NCBI GenBank assembly: GCA_900552075.1
Contig: URYL01000004.1
Span: 132,071 to 196,070 of the forward strand
Length of the DNA stretch: 64,000 bases
Direction of reading: 5' to 3'
DNA from: an uncultured Bacteroides sp.
Lineage (GTDB): Bacteria; Bacteroidota; Bacteroidia; Bacteroidales; Bacteroidaceae
This document shows, in pieces, positions 1 through 8,191 of this stretch. Made by a program: the position numbers and the translations under genes. Every line of letters begins with the position of its first letter. The stretch's first letter is position 1. A model generated the notes under the pieces. It ran no database searches and had not been told where the DNA came from. It saw only the letters and a list, made by a program, of their open reading frames with translations.

Positions 1-1400
1 GAATTATATTTATCCGTCACATTATAAGGCACATACCCCAGCTGCTTATAAAGGCCGATACCCCGGTATTCATCCAGATTAGCCGTATGCACACAAGCCT
101 CCAACGCCTTTTCCGCATCAAAATCGCCGATTCCTTTCAGATACGCATCCACAATGACCGGCACCGCGTGATAACCAATCATCATGTCGGTCTCGCTCCC
201 ATAAAAATTCCACACCGGCAGACGCCCGTTCTGCTCATAAAACGCCAAGAACGATTTAATCATGTCGTTCGTCCGTTCCGGCTGGGTATAAGTGAACAGC
301 GGATGAGACGCCCGAAACGTATCCCACAGGGAAAACGTGCTGTAATTGGTCCACCCCACGGCCTGATGCACCTGACCGTCCGGCCCGTAGTATTTTCCGT
401 CTACATCCGAATAAATGGTAGGCGCCAGCATGCTGTGATAAAGCGCCGTATAGAAGATGGTCTTATCCTTTTTGCAGTCCGACTGCACCCGGATTTTCGA
501 CAGCTCCTGATTCCATTTCTCCCGGGCTTGCAACCGGTATTTCTCGAAATCATTCTCCGGCGCCTCCGCCTGCAGGTTCTTCGCAGCCCCTTCCATGCTC
601 ACTCCCGAAAGAGCTGTGGTCACCACCACCTGCTCTCCTTTCCGCGTGGAAAAATCGAAATGCGCCACATAGGCCGTCCCCATCTTGCGGTCGTCGTGCA
701 AAATAGGCGTGGTATCCAGTTGCACCTTCTCAAAAGGCACCGAGAAACGAGTCTGGAAAAACACTTTCTGGTTGCGGGCCCACCCGTCGGAGAAACGATA
801 CCCCCGGATGGTCACAGAATCCACCACCTCCACATAACTGTCCTGCGTGGCATCCCAGTTCATCGCTTTTTTCAAGTTCAGGATAATGGCCGACTGGGCT
901 TCCGGAAACGTGTAACGCTGGATGCCGCAACGCTCCGTGGCCGTCAGTTCCACCTTGATTCCGTAATCTTCCAGGAAAACCTGATAATAACCCGCCGAGG
1001 CACTTTCCTGCTCGTGCGAGAATTTGGAATGTATGCCCAACGGAGCTTCTGCCTCTACGTAGGGCAAAGTGACAGGCATAAAAGAAATGTCATACAAATC
1101 GCCTGCACCGGTGCCCGAAAGGTGCGTATGACTGAACCCGGCAATCGTGCTGTCCGGATAATAATACCCCGCAATCCGGTCCCATCCCGGCAAGCCGTTG
1201 TCCGGACTCAGCTGTACCATACCAAACGGCACCTGTGCCCCCGGATAGGTATTCCCCGTAAAATCAGTCCCGATAAAAGGATTCACATACTGTGTCAAAT
1301 CTTCTTCCGTAGAAACGACCGAAGACGCACACCCCTCCATCAGACTCACCAAACCCATTAAGGCCCAAAATGATTTTCTCATACTATGATTCTTACTCAT
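1..1400 (-). CDS. GH92 family alpha-mannosidase, N-terminal part (3' end outside window)
   Basis: Read on the minus strand from ATG at 1400, the frame stays open to the left edge, so about 466 codons of a protein that is usually about 750 residues are present. After a lipoprotein-like signal (Leu-Met-Glu-Gly-Cys, Cys at residue 24) comes the GH92 opening motif YVNPFIGTD, followed by GNTYPGAQVPFGMVQLSPD, and later the SLWDTFRASHPL segment of the catalytic domain. GH92 enzymes are calcium-dependent exo-alpha-mannosidases that trim mannose from N-glycans or yeast mannan. A second in-frame ATG at 1382 is an alternative start. The lipobox suggests a surface or periplasmic lipoprotein. It is transcribed away from mnmA, and the space between them holds a palindrome array. 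The family call is secure; the exact linkage is not. Confidence 0.93.
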   Translation of the reverse strand, partial: MSKNHSMRKSFWALMGLVSLMEGCASSVVSTEEDLTQYVNPFIGTDFTGNTYPGAQVPFGMVQLSPDNGLPGWDRIAGYYYPDSTIAGFSHTHLSGTGAGDLYDISFMPVTLPYVEAEAPLGIHSKFSHEQESASAGYYQVFLEDYGIKVELTATERCGIQRYTFPEAQSAIILNLKKAMNWDATQDSYVEVVDSVTIRGYRFSDGWARNQKVFFQTRFSVPFEKVQLDTTPILHDDRKMGTAYVAHFDFSTRKGEQVVVTTALSGVSMEGAAKNLQAEAPENDFEKYRLQAREKWNQELSKIRVQSDCKKDKTIFYTALYHSMLAPTIYSDVDGKYYGPDGQVHQAVGWTNYSTFSLWDTFRASHPLFTYTQPERTNDMIKSFLAFYEQNGRLPVWNFYGSETDMMIGYHAVPVIVDAYLKGIGDFDAEKALEACVHTANLDEYRGIGLYKQLGYVPYNVTDKYN

Positions 1401-1517
1401 GGTTAAAAGATAAACAAATCTACTAAATCGCCCCGAGAAATCCCACAAAGGAAGCCTAAAAAACGATTTTTGAAATTACACCTGCACATTCTTTCGGGGG
1501 CCTCTATCCATTTTCTG

Positions 1518-1595
1518 TTTCACACTGCGAGATTTATATTTCACAGTGTGGGATATGTATTTCACACTGTGGTTTTTGTATCCCACACTGTGGGA
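1518..1595. repeat. Palindrome array A: four 15-bp units at exact 21-bp period
   Basis: Four units start at 1518, 1539, 1560 and 1581. Each is 15 bp and is separated from the next by 6 bp (TTTATA, TATGTA, TTTGTA). Unit 4, TCCCACACTGTGGGA, is a perfect palindrome around a central C; unit 2, TTTCACAGTGTGGGA, would pair fully as RNA if G-U pairs are allowed. The array lies in the divergent gap between the GH92 gene and mnmA. It has the same architecture as the arrays at 13631, 20354 and 45711 but a different consensus. Function unknown. Confidence 0.85.
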
Positions 1596-1788
1596 CAGAG
1601 AAATTATCGGGACAGAAACCCGTATGCGTCAGCAGAAAATAGATTATTCTTTCCGTTGTCTGTATTTATGCCTCCTTACCGCTTTTTCTCACAGGATAAT
1701 AAAAGAATATGATCACTTGAAAAATTTGTATAAAAGCCCCGAAGAAACAAGGTTTTTTCTTAATACATGTTATAAAACACATTTTCTG
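1596..1788. other. Non-coding stretch with no recognised element
   Basis: Between array A and the small-RNA promoter I see only AT-rich sequence and no convincing gene. Two overlapping short open frames pass through it, but their composition is not protein-like and neither has a recognisable motif. Confidence 0.5.
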
Positions 1789-1819
1789 CTTGCAGATTTC
1801 TCCAAAAGCCTTACCTTTG
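1789..1819 (+). promoter_or_regulatory. Bacteroidetes-type promoter driving the candidate small RNA
   Basis: CTTG at 1789-1792, then 19 bp, then TACCTTTG at 1812-1819. This matches the Bacteroides TTTG-N19-21-TAnnTTTG promoter. Transcription should start near 1825. Confidence 0.7.
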
Positions 1820-1824
1820 CAATG

Positions 1825-1888
1825 TGTTTTTCATAGTATTAGATTTAAGGTTAACAAAAGGTTGGAGTTCAGCGGAACTCCTTTTTTT
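1825..1888 (+). ncRNA. Candidate ~64-nt small RNA with its own terminator
   Basis: A near-consensus promoter is followed about 40 nt later by a strong intrinsic terminator, with no start codon leading to a real gene in between. The predicted transcript contains AGATTTAAGGTTAACAAAAG and ends in the hairpin at 1864-1881. I have an impression that similar short transcripts with this single-stranded segment occur in other Bacteroides intergenic regions, but I cannot confirm that here. It could instead be an attenuated leader of mnmA, although mnmA has its own promoter at 1998. Confidence 0.5.
1864..1888 (+). terminator. Intrinsic terminator of the candidate small RNA
   Basis: GGAGTTC (1864-1870), loop AGCG, GAACTCC (1875-1881), then seven T. 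It is a compact perfect stem with a tetraloop. No protein gene ends just upstream. Confidence 0.85.
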
Positions 1889-1997
1889 ATGTCCATACCC
1901 CACCACATCCTTTTTCTTACCATACCAATCACCTCCCGATAAACAATTTACACCACTAAATCACAAGAAGAAAGAGTCTGCAAACCGAAGAAAAGCG

Positions 1998-2005
1998 TAA
2001 CTTTG
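1998..2005 (+). promoter_or_regulatory. -7 element upstream of mnmA
   Basis: TAACTTTG fits TAnnTTTG and lies only 8 bp before the mnmA ATG, so the transcript would have almost no leader. The matching -33 box is weak. Confidence 0.5.
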
Positions 2006-2012
2006 TCTCCCT

Positions 2013-3062
2013 ATGGAAGAAAACAAGAAAGTCTTATTGGGAATGAGTGGCGGTACCGACAGCTCGGTAGCTGCCTTGCTTTTGCAGGATGCCGGATATG
2101 AAGTGACCGGTATCACGTTCCGTTTTTATGAGAAAGACGGGAACACGGAATACCTGGACGATGCACGCGAACTATGCCAAACTTTAGGAATTCCTCACCT
2201 GGTATACGACGCACGAGACATCTTCCAGGAAAAAATCATACGCTATTTCATTCAAGAATATATGGCCGGACGGACACCGGTTCCCTGTACGTTGTGCAAC
2301 AACTACCTGAAATGGCCGTTACTGGCACAAGTGGCCGACGAACGAGGCATTTATCACCTGGCCACAGGACATTACGTCAATAAACGGAATATAAACGGTT
2401 ACTGGCACATCACCTGTGGAAAAGATACCGACAAAGACCAGTCTTTCTTCCTGTGGGGCCTCCCACAATCTATCCTGAAACGGATGTGCCTACCCATGGG
2501 CGAACTGAACAAAACCCGTGTACGCGAAATTGCTGCCGCACGCGGATTTCTGAAAGCCGCCCGAAAGCGCGACAGTCTGGGGGTATGTTTCTGCCCCATG
2601 GATTACCGCTCTTTTCTCAAGACACATGTACCGGAAGGAAGCATTTCTCCCGGTCATTTTTACGATGAACAGGGGCACTACCTCGGAAAACACGAAGGAT
2701 ATCCCTTCTATACCATCGGACAACGGAGAGGACTGGGCATCCATTTGAACAAAGCGCTCTTTGTGAAAGAGATTATCCCTCCAGAAAATAAGGTGATTAT
2801 CAGTGACAACCTGCAGGCACTGGAAAAGAACGAGATGTTTCTCACACACTGGAATCTTGTGAACGCTGAAACTGTACTTGGGCACGATGACGTCATTGTC
2901 AAGATACGTTACCGGAAACAAGCCAACCGGTGCACCGTCAGCCAGCTGGACGACGGAAGATTACATATCCAGCTGCACGAGCCGCTGGCTTCCATCGCCA
3001 GCGGACAGGCAGCCGCATTCTACCGAGGAGATATGGTGTTAGGGGGAGGAATTATTGAATAG
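2013..3062 (+). CDS. mnmA: tRNA-uridine 2-sulfurtransferase MnmA
   Basis: 349 residues, the usual MnmA length. The enzyme installs the 2-thio group on wobble uridine 34 of Lys, Glu and Gln tRNAs in the cytoplasm, activating the base with ATP. The PP-loop SGGTDSS is at residues 12-18, the catalytic cysteine is in the CTLCNN segment (Cys95), and the second cysteine is in DSLGVCFCP (Cys192). The PFYTIGQRRGLGI segment of the central domain is also present. The common family form is SGGVDSS; Thr replaces Val here. Bacteroidetes often carry more than one MnmA-like gene, so this may be one of several paralogues. The MnmD gene at 44988 acts on the same nucleotide. The gene abuts the convergent DUF3843 gene with no base between stop codons. 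Confidence 0.9.
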   Translation: MEENKKVLLGMSGGTDSSVAALLLQDAGYEVTGITFRFYEKDGNTEYLDDARELCQTLGIPHLVYDARDIFQEKIIRYFIQEYMAGRTPVPCTLCNNYLKWPLLAQVADERGIYHLATGHYVNKRNINGYWHITCGKDTDKDQSFFLWGLPQSILKRMCLPMGELNKTRVREIAAARGFLKAARKRDSLGVCFCPMDYRSFLKTHVPEGSISPGHFYDEQGHYLGKHEGYPFYTIGQRRGLGIHLNKALFVKEIIPPENKVIISDNLQALEKNEMFLTHWNLVNAETVLGHDDVIVKIRYRKQANRCTVSQLDDGRLHIQLHEPLASIASGQAAAFYRGDMVLGGGIIE

Positions 3063-4556
3063 TCAGGCATCCTTCTCCCTGCATTTTCCAAAGAAATAGT
3101 CGGTCAGGAAACGGGCATTCTTCTTGACCAGTTCCCGCCCCTGCTCCTCGCCTTGCAGACTATTCAGACCGGCATCCGGCAACATGCCGGCATCTTGCAG
3201 GGCACAACTCAAGTCATAAGGAATCACCTCCGGATTCAAGAGGAACAAAATGGCCTTCTTCTGTGCCTCCTTCAAATCATAAAACTTGTTTTCCGGTGAA
3301 GAGATGCATTCGCATAAACGCATCTGGATATGGATGCCGGTATGCGGAGAAACCATCAGCACCAGTCCGTGCCGTGCATCCATCTTCGGCATCTGTATTC
3401 CTTCTTTTTCTTTATACTCCATTTTCTGGAAAAGGAAATCCCGCACTTCTTCCTCCGACTGGCAGAACACAAACTGTTTGCCCCCGGATGCTTTCATAAA
3501 AACATCGTAGGTTTGCCGGATATCTTCACGTTTCGCAGCTCTCTGTGCAATTTCTTCCTTCATCTTGTCCTCATAATCAGAAATCACCAGTGTGCCGTCC
3601 TGCCACCACGTACCGCCATATTGTACCAGCCGACAACCAAGTACCGTCATTCCTTCCTTGCGATTTTTCAAAGAATTCAGGTTCAAAGAATCTTTGCGGA
3701 TACGCAATTGCCCTTCTTCTTTTCCTGACAAGTCTTTTACAAAAAGAGAATCCTCGTCTTCTCCTTCATACAGGAACAAGCCTTGAGGGGTGACTTTTAC
3801 TTCTGCCCAAGATGCTGTTTCGGGATGCTTCTTCCCGATCAATGTCAACCAATCTACAGAAGTCAACGAAAGCAAATGTTTTCTTCCTTCGAACAAGATG
3901 TTCTGTTTAATATCATACTCCAGAATTCCAGGATTCACATTTCCCATACGAGTCACCGTAGCTACCACTTGCTGGAATTCACTCCGATTCTCAAATCCGG
4001 TATAGCTGCAGAAGTGGAACCACTCCAGTACATTGTGATAACGCTGGTAATCATTTGCTCCAAAAGGTTCCCCATACAGCATTTCCTGCAAACGGGTATT
4101 CTCCGGTGCCACCTCATACTCTTCCGACAAATAATCGTAGAGCTGTTGGGCCACTTCCGCTATGCCTGGATTCTCTGGATTCAGTACACCACCTTTCAGC
4201 TTCTCTAAGGACTGGAAATAATGCCACAACAGGAACCGCAACTCTTCCGGATTCACTTCTCCCGGATAATATTCCTTTTCTTCTTCCGGCGTCATAAAAG
4301 GTACCGGCTGGCCATACCGCTTACGACACTCCTCGGTAAATGCCTCCCAGATTCCGGTCTGTGAAATGACATCCTGAAACCAAAGGGTCAAATAAATGGC
4401 AATGCCACGCAATGAATGCTCGGGGTAACGTTCTCCGACCATACCCACCAAACATTCGGCAATGTTGTTAGCTACTTTCACATAATATATGTCGATTTCA
4501 TCTTGCCGCTCGTAGGGCTGAAACAACATCCATTCTTTTACATATATCTTCTTCAT
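3063..4556 (-). CDS. DUF3843-like protein of unknown function
   Basis: 497 residues, no signal peptide and no membrane segment, so probably cytoplasmic. The opening MKKIYVKEWMLFQPYERQ and the following helical region resemble Bacteroidetes proteins I recall as DUF3843; this assignment is from memory. The protein is rich in Glu, Lys and aromatic residues, and I see no nucleotide-binding or catalytic motif. It is convergent with mnmA: its stop codon occupies 3063-3065 and the mnmA stop 3060-3062, with no terminator between, so the two transcripts must overlap at their 3' ends. Upstream is a DnaA-box-like inverted repeat. Confidence 0.6.
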   Translation of the reverse strand: MKKIYVKEWMLFQPYERQDEIDIYYVKVANNIAECLVGMVGERYPEHSLRGIAIYLTLWFQDVISQTGIWEAFTEECRKRYGQPVPFMTPEEEKEYYPGEVNPEELRFLLWHYFQSLEKLKGGVLNPENPGIAEVAQQLYDYLSEEYEVAPENTRLQEMLYGEPFGANDYQRYHNVLEWFHFCSYTGFENRSEFQQVVATVTRMGNVNPGILEYDIKQNILFEGRKHLLSLTSVDWLTLIGKKHPETASWAEVKVTPQGLFLYEGEDEDSLFVKDLSGKEEGQLRIRKDSLNLNSLKNRKEGMTVLGCRLVQYGGTWWQDGTLVISDYEDKMKEEIAQRAAKREDIRQTYDVFMKASGGKQFVFCQSEEEVRDFLFQKMEYKEKEGIQMPKMDARHGLVLMVSPHTGIHIQMRLCECISSPENKFYDLKEAQKKAILFLLNPEVIPYDLSCALQDAGMLPDAGLNSLQGEEQGRELVKKNARFLTDYFFGKCREKDA

Positions 4557-4771
4557 ATTAGATTAGGATTTAAACTCCAGGACACAAAAGTAAAATAATT
4601 ATGAGAATGCACAAGCCATCCCCACTGAACTTATTTGTAATTCACAAGTTATTCACATCCTGTGAATAACTATAATCCACTGAAAACTAACAAAAAGAGA
4701 AAGTTACAGAAAATCTTTCCACATGGATTTCAACAAGAAATCAACCACCCTGTTCATATCTATATATGCAC
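4557..4771. other. Intergenic region with a cluster of TTATTCACA boxes
   Basis: AT-rich gap between the DUF3843 start and the terminator of the U32 gene. Besides the box cluster at 4638-4671 (listed separately) I see no gene. Confidence 0.5.
4638..4671. repeat. Perfect 11-bp inverted repeat made of two DnaA-box-like 9-mers, plus a third near-match
   Basis: AGTTATTCACA (4647-4657), spacer TCC, then TGTGAATAACT (4661-4671). Each arm contains TTATTCACA, which fits the bacterial DnaA box TTATnCACA. A third, one-mismatch copy, TAATTCACA, sits at 4638-4646. It may be a DnaA-controlled site, an operator of the DUF3843 gene, or chance in an AT-rich gap. Confidence 0.5.
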
Positions 4772-4813
4772 AAAAAAATCCTGTCAAAGCATTTCAACTG
4801 CTCTGACAGGATT
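4772..4813 (-). terminator. Intrinsic terminator of the U32 gene
   Basis: Read on the minus strand: AATCCTGTCA, a loop with a further AGCA/TGCT pairing, then TGACAGGATT followed by a T run. It lies 28 bp after the stop of the U32 gene. Confidence 0.85.
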
Positions 4814-4841
4814 CTCCCTTATTCTATTCGTGAAAATTAAA

Positions 4842-6113
4842 TTACTCTTTCCGTTTTGCTTTCAGTTCCTCTGCCGGCACCATGCGATACAGACGGTCGC
4901 TGGGACGGATACGGCCAGGTACCTTAAACGATACGTGTACCCCTTTCTTCACTACATCCACCGGCTTCAGGTCTACCCGGGCTTCTTCCAGCGTGACATA
5001 CATGGCTCCGGTAGTCGGACCGGTAATCAGAAGCTTGTCGCCCACCTTGATTTCAGCTGCTTCAATCAGGAACTCAGCTACCCCAATATTGGAGAAATAT
5101 TTGATACCGCGTCCGGCATATACCTTGCGCTCCGTAGCTTCCGAACCGTAGTTCTTGCTCCATTCGCCCAGACGCTGCCCCAGGTAGTATCCGTTCCAGA
5201 AACCCCGGTTAAACACGGTTTTCAGGCGTGTATCCCAGTCGGCCACCTTCTCGTCGGAGAACGTACCGTCGAGATACGACTGGATGGCTTCCTTGTAACA
5301 TTCTACGACTGTACGCACGTACTCAGGACCACGGGCACGGCCTTCAATCTTGAACACCCGGACACCGGCTTCAATCATCTCGTCCATGAAATGAATGGTC
5401 TTCAAATCTTTCGGCGACATGATGTACTGGTTGTCTACTTCCAGTTCAATATCGCTTTCCTTATCCTTTACAATATAAGCCCGGCGACATACCTGCATGC
5501 AGGCACCCCGGTTGGCCGAAGCATTCTGCTCGTTTAAGCTCAGGTAGCATTTTCCAGAAACCGCCATGCACAAAGCTCCATGACAGAACATTTCAATACG
5601 GACCAGGTTGCCCATCGGTCCCTTGATCTGCTGTTCCTGGATGGCATCGTATATCTTGCGCACCTGCTTGAGGTTCAACTCGCGCGCCAGCACCACCACA
5701 TCGGCAAAACGGGAATAGAACTTCAGCGCCTCCGCATTGCTGATGTTCAGCTGGGTAGAAAGATGTACCTCCTGTCCTACCTCGTTACAGTAAGCCATCA
5801 CAGCCACATCGGCCGCAATGACGGCACTAATACCGGCTTCCTTGGCTGCATCCACAATCTTACGCATCAGTGCAATGTCCTCGTCGTAGATGATGGTATT
5901 GATGGTCAGGTAACTCTTCACCCCATGTTCCTCGCACACCTTGGCGATTTCACGCAAATCTTCTATGGTAAAAGTGCTCGCCGAACGCGCACGCATGTTC
6001 AAACTCTCAATGCCGAAATAGATGGAATCGGCTCCGGCATGAAGGGCAGCTGCCAACGACTCGCGCGAGCCTACAGGTGCCATGATTTCAAAATCTTTGA
6101 TTGTATAACTCAT
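4842..6113 (-). CDS. Peptidase U32 family protein (TrhP/RlhA-like RNA hydroxylation factor family)
   Basis: 423 residues from the ATG at 6113. The frame extends upstream of this, but that part crosses the promoter and the divergent dus gene. The U32 signature is present around EMFCHGALCMAVSGKCYLS, and further cysteines follow in GACMQVCRRAY; together they form the conserved cysteine set. E. coli family members (YegQ/TrhP, RlhA) are needed for prephenate-dependent hydroxylation of tRNA wobble uridine or 23S rRNA, while others were annotated as collagenases. The neighbouring tRNA-dihydrouridine synthase, sharing a divergent promoter, fits an RNA modification role better than proteolysis. That role is inferred; the family is clear. 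Confidence 0.85.
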   Translation of the reverse strand: MSYTIKDFEIMAPVGSRESLAAALHAGADSIYFGIESLNMRARSASTFTIEDLREIAKVCEEHGVKSYLTINTIIYDEDIALMRKIVDAAKEAGISAVIAADVAVMAYCNEVGQEVHLSTQLNISNAEALKFYSRFADVVVLARELNLKQVRKIYDAIQEQQIKGPMGNLVRIEMFCHGALCMAVSGKCYLSLNEQNASANRGACMQVCRRAYIVKDKESDIELEVDNQYIMSPKDLKTIHFMDEMIEAGVRVFKIEGRARGPEYVRTVVECYKEAIQSYLDGTFSDEKVADWDTRLKTVFNRGFWNGYYLGQRLGEWSKNYGSEATERKVYAGRGIKYFSNIGVAEFLIEAAEIKVGDKLLITGPTTGAMYVTLEEARVDLKPVDVVKKGVHVSFKVPGRIRPSDRLYRMVPAEELKAKRKE

Positions 6114-6133
6114 TTCCACTATTATGATATTAC

Positions 6134-6187
6134 CGCGCAAAGGTAGCGTTTTTTCGGGATATAATAAAATTTCACTACCTTTGCGCG
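6134..6187. promoter_or_regulatory. Symmetric divergent promoters between U32 gene and dus
   Basis: CGCGCAAAGGTAG at 6134-6146 and its exact reverse complement CTACCTTTGCGCG at 6175-6187 form a 13-bp inverted repeat. Each arm contains a consensus -7 box TACCTTTG, at 6138-6145 on the minus strand and 6176-6183 on the plus strand. Each box lies about 20-25 bp before its start codon, so both leaders are short. Confidence 0.75.
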
Positions 6188-6201
6188 ACAATATCAAGCC
6201 A

Positions 6202-7191
6202 ATGAAAATTAGGAACATAGATTTAGGAGAAAAGCCAGTGTTGCTGGCCCCGATGGAAGATGTCACCGACCCTGCTTTCCGCCTCATGTGCAAGCAGTTC
6301 GGTGCCGACATGGTGTACACGGAGTTCGTATCGAGCGATGCGTTGATCCGTTCGGTAGGAAAAACGATGCTGAAACTGAACATCAGCGAGAAGGAACGCC
6401 CGGTGGCCATCCAGATTTACGGAAAAGATACCGATACGATGGTGGAAGCGGCCCGCATCGTGGAACAGGCACAACCCGACATTCTGGACTTGAACTTCGG
6501 ATGTCCGGTGAAACGGGTAGCCGGCAAGGGAGCCGGTTCGGGACTGTTGCAGAACGTACCCAAGATGCTGGAGATTACCCGTGCCGTGGTCGATGCCGTC
6601 AAGATTCCAGTCACCGTCAAAACCCGTTTGGGCTGGGATGCGGAGCACAAGATTATCGTGGAACTGGCGGAACAGTTGCAGGATTGCGGCATCGAGGCGC
6701 TGACCATTCATGGACGTACCCGCGCCCAAATGTATACGGGAGAAGCCGACTGGACACTCATCGGTGAAGTCAAGAAGAATCCGAGAATGCGCATCCCTAT
6801 CATTGGCAACGGCGACATCACCACGCCTCAACGTGCCAAAGAATGTTTCGACCGCTACGGAGTGGATGCCATCATGATTGGACGGGCCAGTTTCGGACGT
6901 CCCTGGATTTTCAAGGAAGTAAAGCATTATTTGGAGACCGGAAAAGAACTTCCGCCCCTTTCGTTCAAATGGCGGATGGATGTCTTGCGTCAGGAAGTAC
7001 TCGACAGTGTGAACCTGCTGGATGAACGCAGAGGCATCCTGCACGTGCGCCGTCACCTGGCCGCTTCTCCCCTGTTCAAAGGAATTCCTAATTTCAAGGA
7101 TACCCGCATCGCCATGCTGCGTGCAGAAACACTCCAAGAACTGAACGCCATTCTGGATCACATTGAAAATACATTCGGTAAGGAAGAATAA
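6202..7191 (+). CDS. dus: tRNA-dihydrouridine synthase, DusB/NifR3 type
   Basis: 329 residues from ATG 6202, chosen because it follows the promoter at 6176-6183 and gives the normal N-terminus (IDLGEKPVLLAPMEDVTDP). FMN-dependent TIM-barrel enzyme that reduces specific uridines of tRNA to dihydrouridine with NADPH. Visible motifs are APMEDVTD at residues 16-23, the catalytic cysteine in LNFGCPV (Cys101), KTRLGW, HGRTRAQMYTG (substrate and FMN phosphate region) and GNGDI. It is the plus-strand partner of the U32 gene across a shared symmetric promoter region and ends 16 bp before the convergent PAP2 gene. Confidence 0.93.
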   Translation: MKIRNIDLGEKPVLLAPMEDVTDPAFRLMCKQFGADMVYTEFVSSDALIRSVGKTMLKLNISEKERPVAIQIYGKDTDTMVEAARIVEQAQPDILDLNFGCPVKRVAGKGAGSGLLQNVPKMLEITRAVVDAVKIPVTVKTRLGWDAEHKIIVELAEQLQDCGIEALTIHGRTRAQMYTGEADWTLIGEVKKNPRMRIPIIGNGDITTPQRAKECFDRYGVDAIMIGRASFGRPWIFKEVKHYLETGKELPPLSFKWRMDVLRQEVLDSVNLLDERRGILHVRRHLAASPLFKGIPNFKDTRIAMLRAETLQELNAILDHIENTFGKEE

Positions 7192-7207
7192 ACTCCTTAC
7201 CGATTCC

Positions 7208-8191
7208 TTAATACATAATACGCTTGAAAACGGGCGAAATGAACCAGCGCTTATACATCAGCGTCGCTAACTGATACACGAAGAACGCGGTAATCAATCC
7301 CACGAGGGAATCAATCAGATAATGCGCCTGAATGTAGACCGTGGCACAGCACAGCAACGCATAGAACGGGAACAGGATATAAGCCAGCTTCCGGTTCACG
7401 CGCCAGGCCATAATCATCACAATGGTAGAGATGCCCACATGCGAGCTGGGAAAAGCGGCGGTAGGGCGTTCACCCACTTCCTGGGAGGCTTCTACCAGAT
7501 TATAGAAGAATCCGTGTTCATATCCGGGCCCCGGAAGCAAGAAAGTATTGTCATTAAAATAATCTCCTATTGCAGGAAAATCACAAGCGTTTACTTTATC
7601 CATTCCAATGGCTGGGAAATAGAATTGCGGTCCGGCCACCGGCACCAGAATATAGAACAGGTAGTAAATGAAGAAAGAGGTGACCAACACAAAACAGATT
7701 TTCTCAAACCACTCAAACCGGGTCAGAAAGTAATACACCACCACAATCAGCATCATGGGATAATAAAAGAAGTAACCCATATTGAACGGCTCACTGAACC
7801 ATACCGAGGGGCACAGCTTACTGAATTCCACGGAGGGCTGGCAATGGAAAATAGCCTGCTCGGCAGAAGCAAACAGATAGTCCAGGTTCGGGAACAGACG
7901 ATTGAATTCAAACGTATCCGGATACCAGTAAGCCAGCAGCGACATCTGCACCACCATGCGGACGAAGGCCGTCAGCCGACAGGGAAACGCCTGATACAAA
8001 TGAATCAGTACGAACGTCAGCACCACAATGCCCAGACGTTCCAGCAACATGGTCCCGGGATGGTCCATCCGGGGATACAACAGTAAAATCAAAATAGTGG
8101 TCAGAGCATTATAAATCAGGCTGATGCTTTCTACCGCAAACAGTCCCTTCCCACTTTCTACTCTTTCAAATAACTTCAATTCTATAGCCAT
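7208..8191 (-). CDS. PAP2-superfamily integral membrane protein
   Basis: 327 residues with about six hydrophobic membrane segments. The phosphatase/transferase motifs of the PAP2 superfamily are present: Arg-Pro at 242-243, FPSSHVG (His251) and a later His290-x3-Asp294 in the segment HYLIDSLVG. The arrangement resembles the AUR1/inositolphosphotransferase branch as well as lipid phosphatases. It should act on a lipid phosphate or phospholipid head group at the membrane. The start overlaps the stop of the upstream epimerase gene by 10 bp, so the two are translationally linked in an operon that also has a cation transporter. The substrate cannot be told from sequence. Confidence 0.8.
   Translation of the reverse strand: MAIELKLFERVESGKGLFAVESISLIYNALTTILILLLYPRMDHPGTMLLERLGIVVLTFVLIHLYQAFPCRLTAFVRMVVQMSLLAYWYPDTFEFNRLFPNLDYLFASAEQAIFHCQPSVEFSKLCPSVWFSEPFNMGYFFYYPMMLIVVVYYFLTRFEWFEKICFVLVTSFFIYYLFYILVPVAGPQFYFPAIGMDKVNACDFPAIGDYFNDNTFLLPGPGYEHGFFYNLVEASQEVGERPTAAFPSSHVGISTIVMIMAWRVNRKLAYILFPFYALLCCATVYIQAHYLIDSLVGLITAFFVYQLATLMYKRWFISPVFKRIMY

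Noticed and set aside
87..1361. Long plus-strand open frame opposite the GH92 gene
   Set aside because: The minus strand encodes clear GH92 motifs; the plus-strand product is His/Arg-rich with no motif, a mirror of the real gene.
4842..6410. 522-residue version of the U32 protein starting at 6410
   Set aside because: The extra N-terminus crosses the divergent promoter region and the dus gene; the ATG at 6113 gives the normal family start.
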